Shown: positions 18,981 through 30,120 of the stretch, one piece after another
How the letters are laid out: every line of letters starts with the position of its first letter
Numbering within the stretch: position 1 is the stretch's first letter
Assembly: GCF_002075345.1 (NCBI RefSeq)
Contig: NZ_NAEW01000009.1
Location: forward strand, 62,001 to 126,000
DNA from: Citrobacter braakii
GTDB taxonomy: Bacteria; Pseudomonadota; Gammaproteobacteria; Enterobacterales; Enterobacteriaceae
Length of the DNA: 64,000 bases
Direction of reading: 5' to 3'
Notes under the pieces: generated by a model
Seen by the model: the letters and a program-made list of their open reading frames with translations, nothing else
What the model was told of the DNA's origin: nothing
The model's database searches: none
Made by a program: the position numbers and the translations under genes

Positions 18981-19531
18981 TGATGAACATCATGCAGGAA
19001 CATGCTGGAAACGCAGTTTTATGGATTGATGATATCTATATCAGGCAAGGGTTAAAGAATATCCTTGCAGATATCGTTTTTGAAGATGACAAGGCGCGAC
19101 TTGTTTTCTTCACCGCTAATCACTTTGACGCGGTAAAAAAGCAAAATTACGATCTGAATACATATCGCCTGGTGCTGCTGATTGATGGCCATCTGTATCA
19201 GTATCTCAATGACATCTCACTTTACAGACTGCCAGTAGATAGCGATGTTGCCTCAATCAAGCAATTTATTATTGATATTACTCGTGCTGGTGGAAAGCAC
19301 GAGCATCAATCGGAACTCAATATCTCCTTGACTGCGCGAGATAAATATATTTTAACGCAGCTAGGGGAGGGGCGAACTGTTTTTGAGATATCTGCCATGT
19401 TAAATCTACACTTAAAAACCATTTACCAGGCCAGGCAGAATCTGATCAAGAAACTTGGTTGCTCAGGGCTGATTGATTTTCAGGGAATACTGCAAGCGCA
19501 AATATTCCGAAACTGGCTGAAGCATGCCTGA
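18980..19531 (+). CDS. LuxR-type transcription factor at the end of the ycgZ operon
   Basis: A 183-residue protein with a C-terminal LuxR/NarL-type helix-turn-helix (~residues 112-170; LTARDKYILTQLGEGRTVFE, then LNLHLKTIYQARQNLIKKLG). The N-terminal ~105 residues look like a receiver-type alpha/beta fold without a convincing phospho-acceptor Asp and Lys, as in atypical regulators such as RcsA or BglJ. Its ATG overlaps the stop of the ymgC-like gene (taatg) with GAGG upstream, so it is translated with the BluR-controlled operon. No such gene is known to me in the E. coli K-12 operon. A role as an RcsB partner or light/cold-responsive regulator is inference. Confidence 0.75.
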   Translation: MMNIMQEHAGNAVLWIDDIYIRQGLKNILADIVFEDDKARLVFFTANHFDAVKKQNYDLNTYRLVLLIDGHLYQYLNDISLYRLPVDSDVASIKQFIIDITRAGGKHEHQSELNISLTARDKYILTQLGEGRTVFEISAMLNLHLKTIYQARQNLIKKLGCSGLIDFQGILQAQIFRNWLKHA

Positions 19532-19606
19532 TCATCGATACGCTAAACTTACCTTCAGCGATTTGTGTAAGTTTAAATCAATCGCTCGGGTTATCTTATC
19601 GATGAT
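19531..19606. other. Nested inverted repeats with pseudoknot topology
   Basis: The outer arms ATCATCGATA (19531-19540) and TATCGATGAT (19597-19606) are perfect complements. Inside, AAACTTAC (19545) pairs with GTAAGTTT (19567), while AGCGATT (19557, within that loop) pairs with AATCGCT (19580, outside it), giving interleaved stems. It begins at the stop codon of the LuxR gene. It may act as a terminator-like or structured 3' UTR, or as a DNA site; no poly-T tract follows. Confidence 0.6.
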
Positions 19607-19673
19607 GTCTTCTGTTGTGAACATAAATTAACGCTCATTATAAGAGGGCGATGATACAGCCTTGTCGAGATGC

Positions 19674-20465
19674 TTATGATTTATTTATAGATTTCAGCAA
19701 CCCCGTGCGGTTCAGCTCGTTAATAATGCACTCAGGTTCTTCATACAGAGGCATATTGTCTATATCTAAAACGCCATCATTTTTTTGTGGATCATCAGCC
19801 TGCAGGTCTGCAAACAGTGGAGTAAGATCCTGCGGTGCTTCGCCTCGTTCGGCCACCAGCTCAAACGTTTTATTTTTTGCTGCCTCGTTGGTCAGGGCAC
19901 TGACCAGAACCTGGGCGATTTGCTGCCTTGATATCACACCATCTTCTGGTGTTCCTGCATGGCGACGATCCCCCTGGAGCAAAACAATTCTGTGTTCATC
20001 ATCATTGTTGTAATCAAACCAGCCGGGTCTGACGATGGTATAGGGGTGACCACTCGCTCTGACCAGACGTTCGGCACGTCTTTTCCAGTCATGAACCTCA
20101 GTGCGTTGATTCCAGGTACTGAGTCGTTCAGTCACGCCAATCGTGGTCATTAAACCGATGCGTACAGGTGTATCCCTGAAGAGTCGTAAAATGTTACGCA
20201 CACCGCCGTAATCTATCGCTCTGGCGCCAATACGCCCCTGGCCATCGGAACCGAGAGTGAAGATGATGGCATCAATATCTTTCGGCAAATCGGTAAGTGT
20301 TTCAGGCATTGAAACATCGCCGTAAAAAACATCCGTTCCACGCGGAAGTAATTTTACTTTCCGTTTATTTCTGACCAGCGCCACGGGCTGATGACCCATT
20401 TCGATAGCGGTATTCACGACATGAAGACCAATACTTCCGGTCGCGCCTGCAATGAGTATTTTCAT
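19674..20465 (-). CDS. NmrA/SDR-like NAD(P)-binding oxidoreductase
   Basis: A 263-residue atypical short-chain dehydrogenase. The Rossmann motif GATGSIG is at residues 7-13, followed by a basic VRNKRKVK segment suggesting NADP(H). YTIVRPGWF near residue 145 is typical of NAD(P)-binding (NmrA/HSCARG-like) proteins; the catalytic YxxxK of classical SDRs is not evident. No signal peptide. It is divergent from a LysR gene (148 bp between starts), the usual arrangement of a LysR regulator and its target. Substrate unknown; a redox-sensing or quinone/carbonyl reductase role is possible. Confidence 0.8.
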   Translation of the reverse strand: MKILIAGATGSIGLHVVNTAIEMGHQPVALVRNKRKVKLLPRGTDVFYGDVSMPETLTDLPKDIDAIIFTLGSDGQGRIGARAIDYGGVRNILRLFRDTPVRIGLMTTIGVTERLSTWNQRTEVHDWKRRAERLVRASGHPYTIVRPGWFDYNNDDEHRIVLLQGDRRHAGTPEDGVISRQQIAQVLVSALTNEAAKNKTFELVAERGEAPQDLTPLFADLQADDPQKNDGVLDIDNMPLYEEPECIINELNRTGLLKSINKS

Positions 20466-20574
20466 GATAAACCTTCTGATAATTCAGACTTATTTTCTCT
20501 ACAGTCAGAATATCAATTATCATTATTGTCAGTAATAGGGCTAAAATGATTGTGTCTATGAACACCCTTCATGA

Positions 20575-23793
<3,219 letters not shown>

Positions 23794-24012
23794 ATGGCTT
23801 CCATTAAAGATGTTGCAAAAAAAGCAGGAGTATCAACGGCTACTGTATCGCGGGTGCTTAACAATCATCCCAGCGTAGTGCCTGAAACGCGTCAGGCGGT
23901 ACGTGATGCAATGGATTTCCTGTGTTATGTGCCCAGTAAAAGCGCGATTCAACTGAGCGGCAAATGTTCAGGCCTCATCGCCGTCGTGTTGCCGAACCTG
24001 GTCAATCTGTAG
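23794..24012 (+). pseudogene. LacI-family regulator truncated after 72 residues
   Basis: Begins with an intact LacI/GalR DNA-binding domain (MASIKDVAKKAGVSTATVSR, hinge region and SGLIAVVLPNLVN, the start of the effector domain). It then stops at a TAG where an IS-derived sequence begins. The ~260-residue sugar-binding domain is missing and is not found downstream. The remaining fragment could bind DNA weakly but lacks the dimerisation domain. The break is best explained by insertion of an IS followed by deletion. Confidence 0.88.
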
Positions 24013-24170
24013 TGGCACAGTTCATTTGGCCACTTGAACAGCCGATTATCGTTGATTCCATGCTCACGAGCGAGTTTCGCCACGGAGATCTCTGGTCGAT
24101 CTGAGCGTTCAACCATTTTGATTTTGAACTCAACGAGATAATTAGGGCTTTTTTACGCACTGTAGTTAAC
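24013..24170 (-). mobile_element. IS remnant: transposase accessory protein fragment
   Basis: On the minus strand a ~45-residue reading frame encodes SPNYLVEFKIKMVERSDRPE followed by ISVAKLAREHGINDNRLFKW, an HTH typical of IS66-family TnpA (IS3 OrfA is less likely). It has a stop just upstream and ends abruptly, so it is a fragment. It abuts the truncated LacI-family gene, which it presumably disrupted. Confidence 0.7.
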
Positions 24171-24407
24171 AATTTCATGGATAGCGCCCATCATATTTGG
24201 TGTCCGCTATGCTGTCAGAAAATTGAGAGTCTGCCAGACGGTGCTGAAATGACGCCTACAATAGGTGAGCTGGGTGTGGATGACAAGCCTGAAAAAGACG
24301 AAGGCATCACCACAGTGATGGCTATTCTCGTCAAAGGAAAAAGGGAATATCTGTACCGTTCACAGGGAACAGTGGGCGGCACAGTATATTCTGCGGGTAC
24401 TGGTTTT

Positions 24408-25025
24408 TTACTTAATACTGGCCAGATCCTTCGCAATATCACGACGGCGTCCATTATCAGCAATCTCTCGTCCTGGGCGCGCCGGAGCTTTCAGTGCTTT
24501 ATCCAGATAGCGCTTCGCGTCCTGGTTTTTTTTCTCCTGCAATAGAAAGTCACCATAAAAATAGTTAGGGTCAATACCGTCAGGATTGATCGCCAGCGCT
24601 TTCTTTAACATTTCTTCGGCTTTTTCTTTATCACCAAAACCAATCGGCCAGCCTGGTACCTGATAATACAGCGCACCGAGGCTAGTCCAGGCTGACCCCT
24701 GCAATGCGCCTGGATCAATCTCAATGGCTTTTTCCAGATTACTGCGCGCCTGTTTAACAAGGCTCAGCGCGCCAAGACCGCCTTTGGCGCCAGCCCAACT
24801 GCTGTCAATGATACCTGACCAGATTAACAACGATGCATCGGTATTGTGAGCTTGAATAGCATTGTGGGTCTTTTGGCTGAGCGCACTGAAACAACTCTCT
24901 TTTTTCGCGGCTAACGTCTGATATTGGCAAATGGACCACTCATGCTGTAAATCTTCCAGCGTCGTATTCGCCATTGCAGAGAAAGGTATCACTGTCGCAA
25001 TAATGAGTACATGTAGAATTCTCAT
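24408..25025 (-). CDS. Exported TPR-repeat protein
   Basis: A 205-residue protein with a signal peptide ending at SAMAN. Several tetratricopeptide-like helices follow, for example ARSNLEKAIEIDPGALQGSA and KAEEMLKKALAINPDGIDPN. It is the last gene of the five-gene operon starting at 28556. Its ATG overlaps the SDR stop (atga). TPR proteins are assembly or binding scaffolds; here it may hold a periplasmic partner or the pathway product. No enzymatic motif is seen. Confidence 0.8.
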   Translation of the reverse strand: MRILHVLIIATVIPFSAMANTTLEDLQHEWSICQYQTLAAKKESCFSALSQKTHNAIQAHNTDASLLIWSGIIDSSWAGAKGGLGALSLVKQARSNLEKAIEIDPGALQGSAWTSLGALYYQVPGWPIGFGDKEKAEEMLKKALAINPDGIDPNYFYGDFLLQEKKNQDAKRYLDKALKAPARPGREIADNGRRRDIAKDLASIK

Positions 25026-25828
25026 TTATGTTCTCCCTTGAGCGGTTTTCTGGCAAATAACTGAATCACAGGTAATTTTTTTCCTAATGCCCCATCGATG
25101 ACGGTGGGAAACCAGGCATTGATTTTGACAAACAGGCGTTCCATCACGCCAAAGCGGTAGCGTTTCTGTTCAGTTTCAAGGAGACGGGTGAGTCGCGCGG
25201 CAACAAAGTCGGGGGAATCGCTACTGTTGCCGAGTTTCTGATTCAGGGCATACACATGTTCGTTGTTCAGCAAGGTTTCTGTTGAACGCGGAGCGGCATA
25301 CAGTACCGTGATGCCGCTACCCTGTAATTCACGCCCTAATGCTTCAGAAAAACGGTGTGTCGCTGCTTTGGTCGCACTGTAAACGCTCCAGGCTGGATGA
25401 CCAATTTCCCCAAAGATAGACCCTATATTGAGCACGATCCCTGGTGTATTCATCTTTTGCATTAAAGCACGGGTGAGTAAGGCCGGGATCTCAATGTTGG
25501 CGCGGATCTGCTCACGAATATCGTCAAAAGATTGCTGTTCAAACAACGCAAAGCGACTACTTCCCGCATTGTTTATCAGGATATCCAGCCCACCATCCTG
25601 GCTAAATCGTGCGGCCAGGGCGTTGATTTCATCATCAGAATAATTACGCATTAGCGCAATGCTGTGCCGCTCCGCATAGGGAAGTGTCTGTTGCAGAAGC
25701 TTCATTGCCTGTTCGTTGCGCCCGACAAGGCAAAGCCGTGCCCCTTTTTTCGCCAGCGACAGTGCCAGCGATTGACCGATACCCCCGCTTGCGCCGGTGA
25801 GTAAAACCGTCTTGTCATGCAGGTTCAT
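25022..25828 (-). CDS. Short-chain dehydrogenase/reductase of the hemolysin-family operon
   Basis: A 268-residue classical SDR. The cofactor motif TGASGGIGQS is near residues 10-19, then NNAGSSRFA (NNAG motif) and the catalytic Ser in NIGSIFGEIG with YSATKAATHRF (Tyr/Lys). The C-terminal ~30 residues (AWFPTVIDGALGKKLPVIQL) are hydrophobic and may contact the membrane. It overlaps the preceding diiron-protein gene by 14 bp and the next gene by 4 bp. Start choice between ATG at 25837 and 25828 is uncertain. It is expected to reduce or oxidise the product of the upstream enzymes; the substrate is unknown. Confidence 0.85.
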   Translation of the reverse strand: MNLHDKTVLLTGASGGIGQSLALSLAKKGARLCLVGRNEQAMKLLQQTLPYAERHSIALMRNYSDDEINALAARFSQDGGLDILINNAGSSRFALFEQQSFDDIREQIRANIEIPALLTRALMQKMNTPGIVLNIGSIFGEIGHPAWSVYSATKAATHRFSEALGRELQGSGITVLYAAPRSTETLLNNEHVYALNQKLGNSSDSPDFVAARLTRLLETEQKRYRFGVMERLFVKINAWFPTVIDGALGKKLPVIQLFARKPLKGEHK

Positions 25829-26480
25829 TTGCGTCATTTCCCAGTTGCTCAAGCATCTGCCCATACAAGTTATAAACACGACGGGCGGTGTGGATAATGG
25901 CAGTCTGATCGTCCTTATCGGTGATGGTATCCATCAGAGATGCAAAAAATCGCAAATGTCCCTGATCAAGCTCGCCATGTGAACGCAGATAAGTGGTAGC
26001 CTGCTCAGGTAGCGCCAGCGTATGCTCAACTTGTGCGGCAACGGCTGATGCTATCGACACGCTGGTACCTTCCAGTACCTGGACCATGCCAAAGAGGCTC
26101 ATTGGATTGATTCGTTCAATACGATAGTAGAGGTAAGCGATCATCATTTCGATTGGTAGCCCAGGCGTTCCATTTCTGACTTTTTCCGCGTCGCCACCAC
26201 AGGTGCGAATATCATTGAGGATCCATTCCTGATGTCCGTACTCTTCATCAATATATTCGGCAATGGCTCCTCGCACTGCTTCACGTGAAGCAGCAAGACG
26301 ACTGCCGGCGCACATCAGCAGCGGCACGGTATGGCTGACGTGGTAATATGCCTGTGTCAGAAAGTGGATATACATTGCGCGGGAAATATCGCCTTGCTGG
26401 CAGCGGGCGATGATTGGCGATGCCAGTAACCGCTGACGGTCCTCAGCGGTTTGTTTTTGCAGTTCCTGATAAAAACTCAT
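25815..26480 (-). CDS. TenA/heme-oxygenase-like (HDO-type) iron enzyme
   Basis: A 221-residue all-helical protein of the TenA/PqqC/heme-oxygenase-like superfamily. Candidate metal ligands are in place: Glu-79/Glu-80 and His-83 in IDEEYGHQEW, Glu-137 in VLEGTS, and His-168, Asp-172 and His-175 in HGELDQGH. This spacing matches heme-oxygenase-like diiron oxidases, which cleave or desaturate fatty acids or amino acids (UndA is an example). It does not match TenA thiaminase, whose catalytic Cys is not evident. It follows the ANL gene by 2 bp with a GGAGGA site and overlaps the SDR gene. The reaction is unknown. Confidence 0.75.
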   Translation of the reverse strand: MSFYQELQKQTAEDRQRLLASPIIARCQQGDISRAMYIHFLTQAYYHVSHTVPLLMCAGSRLAASREAVRGAIAEYIDEEYGHQEWILNDIRTCGGDAEKVRNGTPGLPIEMMIAYLYYRIERINPMSLFGMVQVLEGTSVSIASAVAAQVEHTLALPEQATTYLRSHGELDQGHLRFFASLMDTITDKDDQTAIIHTARRVYNLYGQMLEQLGNDANEPA

Positions 26481-26482
26481 GA

Positions 26483-27919
26483 TTATTCCTCCTCACTGCA
26501 GGTGAGAATATCTTGTTTCAGGGAGTGCCAGATGGCGCTCCGCCGGGGACGCCCATTGGCGGTAAACATATCGGGAGATGACAGGACTGAAGTAAAAAGC
26601 AGTCGATGGAACCGGGCATAGTCAGGCAAGCGAGCGGAGAGGGCCTGAAGTTGCTCACGGGCCAGTTCCTGTTGACCGTCAAAGACATCAACCAGGGCAA
26701 CATTGCGTCGCAATCCCTCGCCGAAGATCACAATACGTCGGACCGCCGAACATGCCATTGCTTCAGCTTCCGGCCATTCTGGCGAGAAATTGCGACCAAA
26801 AGCATTTATCTGAATATTTTTTAGACGCCCATGAAGATATATAAATCCTTCTTCATCCACTTTGCCGAGATCGCCAGTCGCAACATTCTGCGAGGCTGGT
26901 TCAGTCCCCAGATAGCCCAGCGCATTGGCCGGGCTGTTTACATACAGTTGCTGACTGGCATCAACCGATACCTTGATACCCGGTAACGGTTTGCCGACGC
27001 TGCCCGCTTTTGCCGCATCAGGCAGATTCAGTGCCACAACGGAACCACATTCCGAAAGGCCGTACCCTTCAAATACCGGTAGACCGCTTTGTCCCGCCAA
27101 TGCCAACAACTGGGTTGAAATTTTTCCACCGCCGACGGCGATAAAGCGCAAGGATTGCGTGCTTTCCGGGATCTGCTGGTGCAGGTGGAGCAGCGCCCGT
27201 AACAGTTCTGGCACCAACACCAGACTTTGTGGATGCCATTTCATCAACACGTGGAAAAACTGAGAGGGATTAAACTGGCTGGAACCTGCGAATCCAATCT
27301 GTGCAGAGGGCAGTACCACTGTCTGTGCGCCCAGCAACATAGGGATATAGATTCCGCACAAATTCTCCAGCAGAATGCTGAGCGGTAGTGTGACCAGATG
27401 CTTTTGCGAATTGATATTCTGCAGGGCCCTGGCCAGCGTTTGTGCAGTCCAGAACATCCCTTCCTGGCTCAGACAGACGCCTTTAGGTTCACCTGTAGTG
27501 CCAGAGGTATACGTTATTTTGGCCGTCCCGGCAGGCAGGGGCGTTGGAGCAGTAATCTGGCGAGTTTGCAGTCTGCCGAATGGGAAATCATGCCTCAGCC
27601 AGCCGACCATCAACTCGCCGCCGATTTGCGCATCAACCGATGCCGATGCGCGTACCCACTCTTTTTGTGCGTCGGTGAAGAAGGCGGGGACAGGGATAAT
27701 AATGATCCCACAAGCCAGACAGGCGAGATCGATGATCGCCCACTCCGGGCTGTTGTCGGCTTCCAGCGCCAGACATTTAACTCCGAGTGACTGTAATCGT
27801 GTTGCGGTGTCAATCACGGTTTCATGATATTGCCGCCAGCTCCAGAACCGGGTTTCTCCTTGCAGGGCTACGCTATCGGGATGTAGACGAGCCTGCTGCT
27901 CAAGCGCGTTAAGAAACAT
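26483..27919 (-). CDS. ANL-family adenylate-forming enzyme (AMP-dependent ligase-like)
   Basis: A 478-residue acyl/aryl-adenylate-forming enzyme. The P-loop YTSGTTGEPKGVCLS (~residue 145-160), EGYGLSECGS and ATGDLGKVDEEGFIYLHGR are present. The C-terminal domain is short, and where most ANL enzymes have the adenylation lysine (SGKxxR) this one reads TANGRPRRSAI, with Arg instead of Lys. It may therefore use an altered mechanism or only one half-reaction. The ATG at 27919 has a perfect AGGAGG site 7 bases upstream and overlaps the preceding gene by 11 bp. Likely activates a fatty or small carboxylic acid for its operon partners. Confidence 0.82.
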   Translation of the reverse strand: MFLNALEQQARLHPDSVALQGETRFWSWRQYHETVIDTATRLQSLGVKCLALEADNSPEWAIIDLACLACGIIIIPVPAFFTDAQKEWVRASASVDAQIGGELMVGWLRHDFPFGRLQTRQITAPTPLPAGTAKITYTSGTTGEPKGVCLSQEGMFWTAQTLARALQNINSQKHLVTLPLSILLENLCGIYIPMLLGAQTVVLPSAQIGFAGSSQFNPSQFFHVLMKWHPQSLVLVPELLRALLHLHQQIPESTQSLRFIAVGGGKISTQLLALAGQSGLPVFEGYGLSECGSVVALNLPDAAKAGSVGKPLPGIKVSVDASQQLYVNSPANALGYLGTEPASQNVATGDLGKVDEEGFIYLHGRLKNIQINAFGRNFSPEWPEAEAMACSAVRRIVIFGEGLRRNVALVDVFDGQQELAREQLQALSARLPDYARFHRLLFTSVLSSPDMFTANGRPRRSAIWHSLKQDILTCSEEE

Positions 27920-28556
27920 GGCGTCCTCCTGAAAGATCAGTCCATGGGGCATCTGGTAATGGCGTAAACAGGGCTAACAGCATGGTGTTCTGACTCAGCG
28001 CTGTGTATCCGCGAGTCAGTTCTCCTGCCATTATTTGTGGATCATATTGGTAGTACTCACCCCATTCCAGGGCCGCATCGCCCAGTCTGCCAGGATCAGC
28101 AGACATCAACTGAATGGGATGTAGATTCAGACGGTAGAAGGTGTTGCGGATTTTCTTCGTACCAGTAAACACGATCCATCCGTAGTGATATTGATTAAGC
28201 AACAGACAGAGGGCGGCATACATAATCCGCGCGCTGGCACCATCACGCGCGCTGAAATTGCCGATTTCGACAATTGCTTCACGCGGAACAGGCAGTTCCA
28301 GCCGCGACGATAATGTCGTTTCAATTGGAGTATCAAGGTATTGTTCCAGGTATAACGTTCCATGAGATGCCACCTGGACGCCGCATGCGGCTTTAAGTTC
28401 ACCGTTGGCGTCATACATACCAAGAAGCCAGGGCATACAGCGGGAAAGTGAAGCATGGTAAACCTGATGATAGTTTTCGCGTATTAATGCAGAAATATCA
28501 TTATGTTCGCTTCCGCCATGTAGCCATTTTAATGTGTAGGGCGAGATTATTCGCAT
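27909..28556 (-). CDS. Thermostable-hemolysin-family protein (GNAT-like)
   Basis: A 215-residue protein that resembles the Vibrio delta-VPH 'thermostable hemolysin' family: ENYHQVYHASLSRCMPWLLG, LYLEQYLDTPIE and the hallmark VEIGNFSARDGASAR. The family is thought to share the acyltransferase-like fold of GNAT and LuxI-type synthases; direct haemolytic action is doubtful and there is no signal peptide. The ATG at 28556 has AGAGG upstream; an in-frame GTG five codons earlier lacks one. It is first in the operon and translationally coupled to the ANL gene. I infer an acyl- or aminoacyl-transfer step in making a small molecule. Confidence 0.75.
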   Translation of the reverse strand: MRIISPYTLKWLHGGSEHNDISALIRENYHQVYHASLSRCMPWLLGMYDANGELKAACGVQVASHGTLYLEQYLDTPIETTLSSRLELPVPREAIVEIGNFSARDGASARIMYAALCLLLNQYHYGWIVFTGTKKIRNTFYRLNLHPIQLMSADPGRLGDAALEWGEYYQYDPQIMAGELTRGYTALSQNTMLLALFTPLPDAPWTDLSGGRHVS

Positions 28557-28920
28557 GATAAGACCTCTCACAGATGTCCTATCAATAATGGGGAGATATT
28601 ATTATGTTAACCTTAAGATGACTGATTATTTAAATTTTCCAAATTTAATAAAACTTTAAGGTTTTCTATCTATAATTCATCACTTTCGTTAACGGCTTTA
28701 CGACATGCCCCTTTTTTAGAAGTAAATACCGGTATTTATGCTCGGGTATATGGTGAAAGAACACCAACTGGGATGCTATCCTTAATATAATGTGAAATTA
28801 GCGGGAAGCAAAATTCCGCCTCTCCCTTATAGCAGACTTTCGCTCCCCCATTTTATTTTTTTTGATATAACTGATGATTGTATTGAGCCCTCAATAATGA
28901 AGGCTCAATACTAGCTCTTC
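28557..28920. promoter_or_regulatory. AT-rich upstream region of the hemolysin-family operon
   Basis: About 360 bp, very AT-rich, separating the operon at 28556 from the downstream end of the alpha/beta hydrolase gene. An inverted repeat AATAAT / ATTATT around a GGGGAG loop lies at 28585-28605, close to the start codon. No consensus promoter stands out. The high AT content fits an H-NS-bound accessory promoter. Confidence 0.45.
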
Positions 28921-29985
28921 CTATTGTAGATCTTTTTCCTCCAGGAATTTACTCACCATATCAGCAATCTGCACGTTATTCAGATCCGAGAACGGGAAGT
29001 GGGTATTCCCTTTGATTCCTTCCTCAGGCAGATGCGTCACAGTGACATCCCCGCCATGCTTGTTCACCACGTCACGCCACTCGCGAGCCATTGCCAGACG
29101 CACGCGCCAGCTGTCTTGCGCGGGCATGGCGACAGGTTTATCAGGGATGTTATCGCCGTAAATAATCAGAATCGGAATTTTAGTCAGTGCCATAAACTGC
29201 TCCATCGGCACCGGTTCACCCTTCAGCGTGTCGAACGCGCTTGGCATTGGGGCAGGGAGCTCTTTCTCCGGGAAGACAAAGCTGCTACCAGGCTCGAAGG
29301 CGACAATGGCTTTGACCTTGTCATTTTTCATCGCCGTGTACCAGCCTGGTCCGCCACCCTGGGAGTGGGTGAAAAGGATAGCCGGGCCGGATTTATCCAC
29401 GACGGCGGACATCGCATCGGAGATAACATTGATATCAAACGGCCCGGTATTTGGGGTCATCTGACGGAAATACTGATTCAGGGCTTCTTTGTCGTGAGAA
29501 AACTGAACGCCCTTAAAATACTCCGGCCACACGCCAACGCGGAACTGGTTAAACCACATCTGTTCATCCGGTTTAGGCGTAACCGTACCTTCTACCGTCG
29601 TGCGCCCGGCGCTGCCCCGGCGGGGCTGATCGACAAGATAAGTTGAGAATCCACGACGCAGGAATATGTTCTGGAACCCTTCGCGACCATCCGGCGTGGT
29701 TTCCCAGGTGCGGGAGAACTGACCTGCGCCGTGCAGCATGACGATAGGGTATTTATGCGGATTTTCCGGAATTTGATAGAACACAGACGCATGATCGCCA
29801 TGCCAGGTTTGACCCGCAGAGTCCAGCGGCGTTTTCGCGTCAAATTTCCCTGGTGCGGTGATGATAGTGCCACCAGCAGAAAAGCTTCCCTGTTCCTGAA
29901 TGACCAGCGGCTCGGCGTATACCGACTGAGCCACCATGCCACCCGCCATCGCGCAGATGGCCAGCGTTTTTAAGACAGTTTTCAA
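28921..29985 (-). CDS. Exported alpha/beta hydrolase (esterase-like)
   Basis: A 354-residue alpha/beta hydrolase with a signal peptide ending at VYAEP. It has the oxyanion-hole motif VMLHGAGQFS, the nucleophile elbow THSQGGGPG (Ser), an acid near IYGDNIPDKP, and a late His (GNTHFPFSDL). This places an active serine hydrolase in the periplasm. The gene lies 135 bp downstream of the CMD gene on the same strand and belongs to the group around the two-component system. Substrate unknown; esters or lactones are likely. Confidence 0.85.
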   Translation of the reverse strand: MKTVLKTLAICAMAGGMVAQSVYAEPLVIQEQGSFSAGGTIITAPGKFDAKTPLDSAGQTWHGDHASVFYQIPENPHKYPIVMLHGAGQFSRTWETTPDGREGFQNIFLRRGFSTYLVDQPRRGSAGRTTVEGTVTPKPDEQMWFNQFRVGVWPEYFKGVQFSHDKEALNQYFRQMTPNTGPFDINVISDAMSAVVDKSGPAILFTHSQGGGPGWYTAMKNDKVKAIVAFEPGSSFVFPEKELPAPMPSAFDTLKGEPVPMEQFMALTKIPILIIYGDNIPDKPVAMPAQDSWRVRLAMAREWRDVVNKHGGDVTVTHLPEEGIKGNTHFPFSDLNNVQIADMVSKFLEEKDLQ

Positions 29986-30120
29986 GATTACATCCTCTGT
30001 TATGTTTGCCGTTCAATCATATCTGAGTTGTCAGCGTGAATTATTTAGCACCTTTGATTGCCCTTATTTGGCAGACTCATGAATGCGGAGGATTAGCACC
30101 GTATCGTCTCAAACCAACGC

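Noticed and set aside
24177-24545. Plus-strand frame of 122 codons
   Set aside because: Its 3' third is antisense to the TPR gene, and the 5' part lacks a ribosome site. Treated as an orphan fragment, not as a gene.
30029-30034. TGTCAG half-site upstream of the hydrolase at 29985, considered as another regulon operator
   Set aside because: There is only one half-site with no partner at the four- or five-base spacing, so it is not distinguishable from chance.
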